A stretch of DNA of 64,000 bases from Meloidogyne chitwoodi (lineage: Eukaryota > Nematoda > Chromadorea > Rhabditida > Meloidogynidae): NCBI GenBank assembly GCA_015183035.1, contig JACZZP010000015.1, positions 806,001 through 870,000 on the forward strand, read 5' to 3'. Under the pieces are notes generated by a model. That model saw nothing but the letters and a program-made list of their open reading frames with translations, ran no database searches and was not told the origin of the DNA. Positions 58,533 through 64,000 of this stretch are shown piece by piece. The position numbers were made by a program, and so were the translations under genes. Within the stretch, counting starts at the first letter, position 1, and every line of letters begins with the position of its first letter.

Positions 58533-59810
58533 TGGTGCGACGACATTTGCGCCGTTGACATTTGCGCCGCGACACTTGCGCTGCGACTTATGCGCCGACG
58601 ACATTTGCGGCGACGACTTTTGCGCCGACGACTTTTGCGCCGGAAATATTTTAAAACGCGACATTTGCGCCGCCTTTAAATTTAAAAAAAAAGTAATATG
58701 TATTTATTAAAGGATTAAAAAAGTATTAAAAAATTAAACTAAAATGTATCAACTAAATAAATCCGATTAAGATTCTAAATATTCATTCTTTTAAATATTT
58801 GGCTATTGTATGTTATAGCGGACTTTTTCTTTCTGTACCGATCCGGATGAGTGAGGTGTCATTCGAAAGCTCTTGCAAAACTTAGTCGAACTAGACATGG
58901 GGGAAGTTGATCCGACGTCTATAAGCCGAGTTACAGGTCCCCGAATATTGAAAAATTATAGGGGGGACCAAGCTCTACTAAGTGATTACTGCGGCTGCAC
59001 TTTAATTATTTTCACTGATGTGAATTAATTATGTAATTTGCGCCGTAGAATAACGCATGTACCAAAAGCCAACGAGAGATGGGCTCTCAAATGAAGAAGT
59101 CATAAAACACTCCCAATTGGTCCAAGTTTGGCGTGTTTCTAGCAAACTTCGATCCTTCATAGCTTTGTTCAAAATCGTTCAATCAAAACGATTTTGGTCT
59201 CATTCGATAGGTCTCGAAGAGTTCTTTCGAATGAGCTATATACTCATATTCGAATTTTTCACCCCAAAAATGAGCTTACTCCCCCTATGATTTTTCAATT
59301 TTCGGGGACCTGTAACTCGGCTCTTAGACGTCGGATCAACTTCCCCCATGTCTGCAAGAGCTTTCGAATGACACCTCACTCATCCGGATCGGTACAGAAA
59401 GAAAAAGTCTCTATAACATACAATATTCAAATATTTAACTGCACAAATATAGCTGCAGTCTTTTTTCATTCATTAGAGCATAAAAAAGGAATTGATAATT
59501 GGGTTGATTAGTTGCTAATTAATATTTCAAACCTGTTAGGCTGTTGAAAATTTTAATAATATCATTTAAATAAATGATTAAATTTAATTTTAAAATCATT
59601 TTAGACTTAATTCTTTTTAAAATTTAATTTTTTAAATCTTTAATATTACTTTACTTTTTTAATTTAAAGGCGGCGCAAATGTCGCGTTTTAAAATATTTC
59701 CGGCGCAAAAGTCGTCGGCGCAAAAGTCGTCGCCGCAAATGTCGTCGGCGCATAAGTCGCAGCGCAAGTGTCGCGGCGCAAATGTCAACGGCGCAAATGT
59801 CCTGCAACCA
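58533..59810. mobile_element. MULE-like non-autonomous element with nested palindromes
   Basis: Terminal inverted repeats of ~145 bases (58533-58680, 59668-59810) consist of tandem degenerate copies of a (GAC)ATTTGCGCCG motif, and end TGG.../...CCA. The 9-base direct repeat TAATAATAA flanks it (58524-58532, 59811-59819), although low complexity weakens that evidence. A second pair of inverted arms lies inside at about 58812-58975 and 59276-59425, sharing TGTACCGATCCGG, GAGTGAGGTGTCATTCGAAA, GACATGGGGGAAGTTGATCC and GAGTTACAGGTCCCCGAA. The left inner arm has a ~14-base insertion (AAACTTAGTCGAAC) absent from the right. No transposase frame survives; short frames at 59057-59511 are shadows of the arms. 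Confidence 0.85.
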
Positions 59811-59819
59811 TAATAATAA

Positions 59820-60443
59820 TATCCTTCTTTTAATATAATTTAATTAATATCTTTAAAAACTTTATAAAAATGACCTAATACATATTAATTATTATTATTT
59901 ATTTTCTTTTATTTTTTATTTAGATTTAAAATTTTTTGATTTTTTTAAAGCCTTAACTTTTATGTTTTTTTTATTTTTTTAATTTAATTTTATTTTTTAT
60001 ATTACCTTAATTTTATTACTTTTTTTCTCTTAAATTTATTCAAATTCTAATAAATTATCAATTGATTTAAAATTTAATTCAAAATCTCAATATATATAAC
60101 AAAATATTATTTAAAATTTCAACAAAAAATACAAAAAATTTTCTTTAATATATTTTATCCTAAAATATTTATTTTATAAATTAAAAATATTTTTTTTTGA
60201 AAAAATTAATTATTACCTAATTATATAATATATTTATCATAGCAACAATAATTTTTAAATTAATTATTTTATTTTTTACCACTCCTTATATCGATTTTTT
60301 AAATTAAATAATTTTCTTTACATTAAAAAAAAATTTTTTTTTTTTTAATTAAAATAATTTTTTTATAATTTTTAAAAAAATTATAAAAAACAATTTTTTA
60401 AACATAATTTAAAAATAAAATTAATTTTATTTTATTCAAAAAA
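59820..60443. other. Upstream region of the nuclear receptor gene
   Basis: A/T-rich, with long T runs near 60330. No recognisable element. The NHR ATG follows TTCAAAAAA at 60444. Confidence 0.5.
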
Positions 60444-63400
60444 ATGTCTTTTAAAATATCACCAGCATTTAAAGATTTATTTTGTTTAATTTGTGAACAA
60501 CAAGCCCAAGGAACTCGTTATGGAGTAGTTTGTTGTTTTTCTTGTGCTGCTTTTTTTAAGTAAATAAATAAATAAATATTTTTAATACATAAATATTTAT
60601 TTATTTATTTTAGACGTCATTCAATGGATAAATGTAAATATAAATGTCAAATGAAAAATAAATGTGAAAATTTTGGAATTAGTAATTTTAATAAAATAAT
60701 AATATAATTTTAATTTAGAAATAATGAAAAAATGTAGATCTTGTAGATTTGTTAAATGTATTAGTGTAGGAATGCAATTAACTGACCAATATTCTGAGAT
60801 TAACGAAGAAACTACTTTTTTTAAAAAATTTATAGCTTCTTATGAAGAATATATTATAGCTCAACAACAATTATTTTTTGATATATACCCTGAAAGATAT
60901 AATCAACAAACTCAAGTTTTTTTTAAATTTTAATTAATAATAAAATAAATAAATAAATACTAGTTAAGAGAATAATTATAAACATTTTTTAAATTGCTCT
61001 TTTTTTTACTAAATTTTAAATATAATTATATTTTAATAATTATAAAACTTTACTCATCATTTGACACATCTCATTAATATTTAATTTTTAATATAAATAA
61101 TATTATTTATTTTTTAAAGTTTTTTATTCCTGACAATATTCAAAGTGTGCGTTATTTTCAAAATTATTGTATTCCATTAATATTTACACTGTTAAATAAT
61201 TGTTTATATGAATTTAAAGTATTAAATGATGAAGAAAAGGTTATAAAAATTAATTAATTTATTTATTTATTTATTTTAGAAAGAACTTGTTGATATTTGT
61301 TTTATTCAATTTAATTTTTTAAATAATTTAATTTTAACAATTAAAACATTTAAAATAGACTGTTATTATTCTATAAATAATTTATGTTAGCATATGGACA
61401 TATTTTTAATACTGAAAATTCTGAGAAAATAATTACTAATTGGGCTAAGAATGGACAAAATAAAAAGTAAATAAATTAAAATTAAAAATTAATTAAATAA
61501 TAATTTATAATTATTTATAACTGTTCTATTAAATAAATTAAAAATATTTATTTTATTTAAAATATAACTTATTATAATAATAATTATTATTTTTTTAGAA
61601 TTCTTTTAAATGAAATAAATAAAATGCTCTATCTAATTCGACACTTTCTAGAATCTTCAAAATATAAAATAAAACAAGAGGATTGTTGTGCTCTTATAGC
61701 TATTACTTTGTGCAATAAAGGTAACTAACTCCCTTTTAAAAGATTTATATTTAGGTTACCTAATTTAGCAGTGTTTGGAAGGTTTTACCAAAATTCGTAC
61801 TCATCTCATTACTCAAATTACGAGGTACGAGTACAAGGGGAAAAATAAAGGCTAGTATGAAGTACTAGCAAAATTAAAATTTCCAAACATTGATTATAAA
61901 TGAGTCAATGACCATTTTCTCTGTATTTAACAAATTTATCAACGAAAATTTTAATTAATTAACATAAAATTTTCAATCGAAAGCTTTTCGAAAAATTTAT
62001 TATAGGTTTGAAACCGGGGATTCAAGGTTTAAAATATGGTTTTCCAAAAAAGGTTAAAATTAGAATTCTTCCATTTTGACCAAATTACAGACTTTAGATC
62101 TAACTAACTACTCTAACAATCTGAGAAAATACTTTAAATAATTTTTAAATTAATAAAAAAAATAATTATATTTAGCTTCTTCAATGAAAAGTTTCACTGG
62201 ACAATTAATATGGGAAAGATTAAGAGAGAAAATTTTAAGCGAATGGTTTCAACATCTTTGTACTTCATTTGTTTCAGATAAAGAAGCTTCTAATCATTTA
62301 ATATTTTTAATTTCATTACTTGTTGATTTGGAGGTTATTTTCGAATTTTTTTATTATTATTATTTTTAATAACTTTTCTAAAATAGAATTATTCTCAAGA
62401 AAACAAAAAACGTTCAAATAATAATTATTCAGTTGTAATAGCTCCAATTAATAATTATGTAAAAGAAGACAAGGTTATTAATAATTATTTTTTTAATTAA
62501 TTTGTATCCTCTAATATATTTTAAATTATTTTTAAAAATAAAAATTATAAATAATTAAAAATATTAATTAGAAAATATAAATTAAATCTTTTTTTTAAAT
62601 TTTTCTTTTAAGATTTCAATTATAATTCCAAAATTGCTTTATATTTTGAATGCTCATAATAGAATTTGGGCTGCTTTTTATGAAGTTCCAGATGAGTATA
62701 TTTCAAAGTTTTCAAGTTTTAATCAAATATTAACATCCTCTGATAATATTCTTGGTTATTATGAGAGATTTAATGTATTTTTTTATTTAATTATTATTAT
62801 TTAAAAAATATTTATTTAATTCTCTTTTTTAATGACTATTTTATAAGCAAATATATCTTTTTATTAAATCCTTAACTGTAGCTAATATTTGGCGTTTTTT
62901 TGTTCTCCCAGATTCGCTTGCAATGAGTCCTTACATTTAAATTTTTTTTTAATATTTACTATTTGTTTTAAATATTAATATTTTTATTAATAATTTATTT
63001 ATTTAGCCAAATCCTCCATTAATGAATGAATTAGAAAGAAAATCATTTCTTAACAACTTAAATAATAAATTCCCTAATCCTATAGATCATCCATATATTA
63101 AAAAATCTGTTATTGTTTGTAGATTACTTGTTATTGGTATATTCAAGGCTTTACCCTTTTTTGGAAAACTATCACTAAATGATCAGGTATAAAATTAAAT
63201 CTTTCTTTTTTTTTAATTTTAAATTTAAAAAAAAAGAATATCCTTATAAATCGTCAAATAAAAACGGTTAGTATTTTACTAAAAATTTTCAATGCTATAA
63301 AATTACAAGCAAATACTTTAATTGGAACGGATGGTATAACATCAATGGATATTTATTGTGCTTATAAAAAATTCCGAGAAAATAAAAAGTTAATTTTTCA

Positions 63401-63861
63401 TTTTAAATAAAAATTTATTTAAAACAATTATTTTAATTTAGTTTAATGAATTTGGCTGAAAAAACATTTACAAAAGTTACAAATCCATTTCTCCAAATAT
63501 TACCAATTATTGATGAAAATGAATTTTCATTATTATTAACAATAATTTGTGCATTTGGAGGTCATTATTATTTTTTTATAAAATATTTTATTTTATTTTT
63601 TTAGCATTTTCAGAAATTTCTAAATATTCTCGTTTATTGCTACAAATTGAAAATGAATTTTATGCGAATATTCTTCTTAAATATTGCCAATTTCGTTTTG
63701 GTGATGTAAAAGGTGCTTGTCGATATGCTGAATTTATGTATTTAATTGAATGTATATTTGTTTTTGAACGTAATTTTGAATTATTTACAACATATATTGA
63801 ATTATATTATCAAGAAAAAAATAAAAATAATATTCCTGAATATTTGTTAAAAGTTATTTGA
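60444..63861 (+). CDS. Nuclear hormone receptor (nematode supplementary type)
   Basis: ATG 60444 opens [17 protein letters not shown]. First C4 zinc finger: [27 protein letters not shown]. Second: [11 protein letters not shown], an intron, then [17 protein letters not shown]. The P-box region CFSCAAFF differs from the canonical CEGCKGFF, as in the expanded nematode NHR group. The second finger has C-x5-C, then C-x2-C after ten residues. The ligand-binding region is spread over many small exons (for example [16 protein letters not shown] near 62215, [18 protein letters not shown] near 63705) and ends at the stop in 63859-63861. Several splice sites are approximate. It acts as a ligand-regulated transcription factor; ligand and targets are not inferable. 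One intron (61720-62175) is much longer and holds a hairpin element. Confidence 0.85.
61769..61892. mobile_element. Hairpin MITE in an NHR intron
   Basis: CAGTGTTTGGAAGGTTTTACC at the left and its imperfect complement GCAAAATTAAAATTTCCAAACATTG at the right form long arms. Internal GTACGAGTAC and GCTAGTATGAAGTACTAGC dyads add further pairing. Total length ~124 bases, non-coding. Confidence 0.65.
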
Positions 63862-64000
63862 TTTATTAATAATTAAAATTAATAATTGTTTTATTATTTA
63901 AAATATATTAAAATATAATATATTTACTAAATAAATATAAATTAAATTTTTTTATTAATATTTTTTCAAAAATTCAAAAGAAATAATAATTATAAAAATA
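63862..64000. other. 3' flank of the NHR gene
   Basis: A/T-rich sequence with AATAAATATAAATTAAA-like polyadenylation signals (63930). The window ends here. Confidence 0.5.

Noticed and set aside
59057..59511. Two plus-strand frames of 77 and 105 codons
   Set aside because: They lie across the inner palindrome of the transposon and encode nothing recognisable.

Overview
The window looks like a piece of a very AT-rich nematode genome, most likely a plant-parasitic tylenchid of the Meloidogyne type. This rests on short introns (often 40-70 bases) with AG acceptors, a supplementary-type nuclear hormone receptor, nematode-style neuropeptide and Kunitz genes, PUF60/RNP-6 and RASEF/RSEF-1 orthologues, and long gene-free AT-rich tracts. 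The species is inferred from style only. No prokaryotic gene organisation is present.

Layout, left to right. 0-3.4 kb: AT-rich flank, then a six-exon gene for a small single-pass membrane protein. 4.3-5.4 kb: GC palindromes, a tandem duplication and a minisatellite. 5.7-19 kb: a repeat-rich block. It holds a nearly open Helitron (Ulp1-like protease plus Rep/Pif1 helicase in two overlapping frames), an inverted head-to-head fragment of a second copy, a foldback element, an array of about eleven hairpin units with conserved flanks and changing stems, a GC-rich island, roughly 1-kb degenerate direct repeats and a 42-base minisatellite. 19.2-23.7 kb: gene desert. 23.8-26.8 kb: amine-type GPCR (8 exons, 680 residues). 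27.1-30.2 kb (minus): PUF60/RNP-6 splicing factor. 30.27-31.81 kb: a Mutator-like (MULE) element with 163-base inverted repeats and a 9-base target duplication, sitting in what was a roughly 100-base divergent promoter. 31.8-36.2 kb: MOV10-like SF1 helicase. 37.2-37.7 kb (minus): neuropeptide-like precursor. 41.2-44.7 kb (minus): RASEF/RSEF-1 (EF-hands, coiled coil, Rab GTPase). 46.0-49.1 kb (minus): Q/S-rich type II membrane protein. 49.1-57.1 kb: gene desert. 57.1-58.2 kb (minus): secreted Kunitz-like Cys-rich protein. 58.5-59.8 kb: a second MULE-like element with nested palindromes. 60.4-63.9 kb: nuclear hormone receptor.

The host genes do not form a pathway. The recurring theme is mobile DNA: a Helitron, two 9-base-TSD elements whose inverted repeats are built from short tandem motifs, several hairpin MITEs inside introns, and the hairpin-unit array at 13.76-14.58 kb. 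That array, with one relative at 5.71 kb beside the Helitron, is the least explained structure here and the best candidate for something undescribed.
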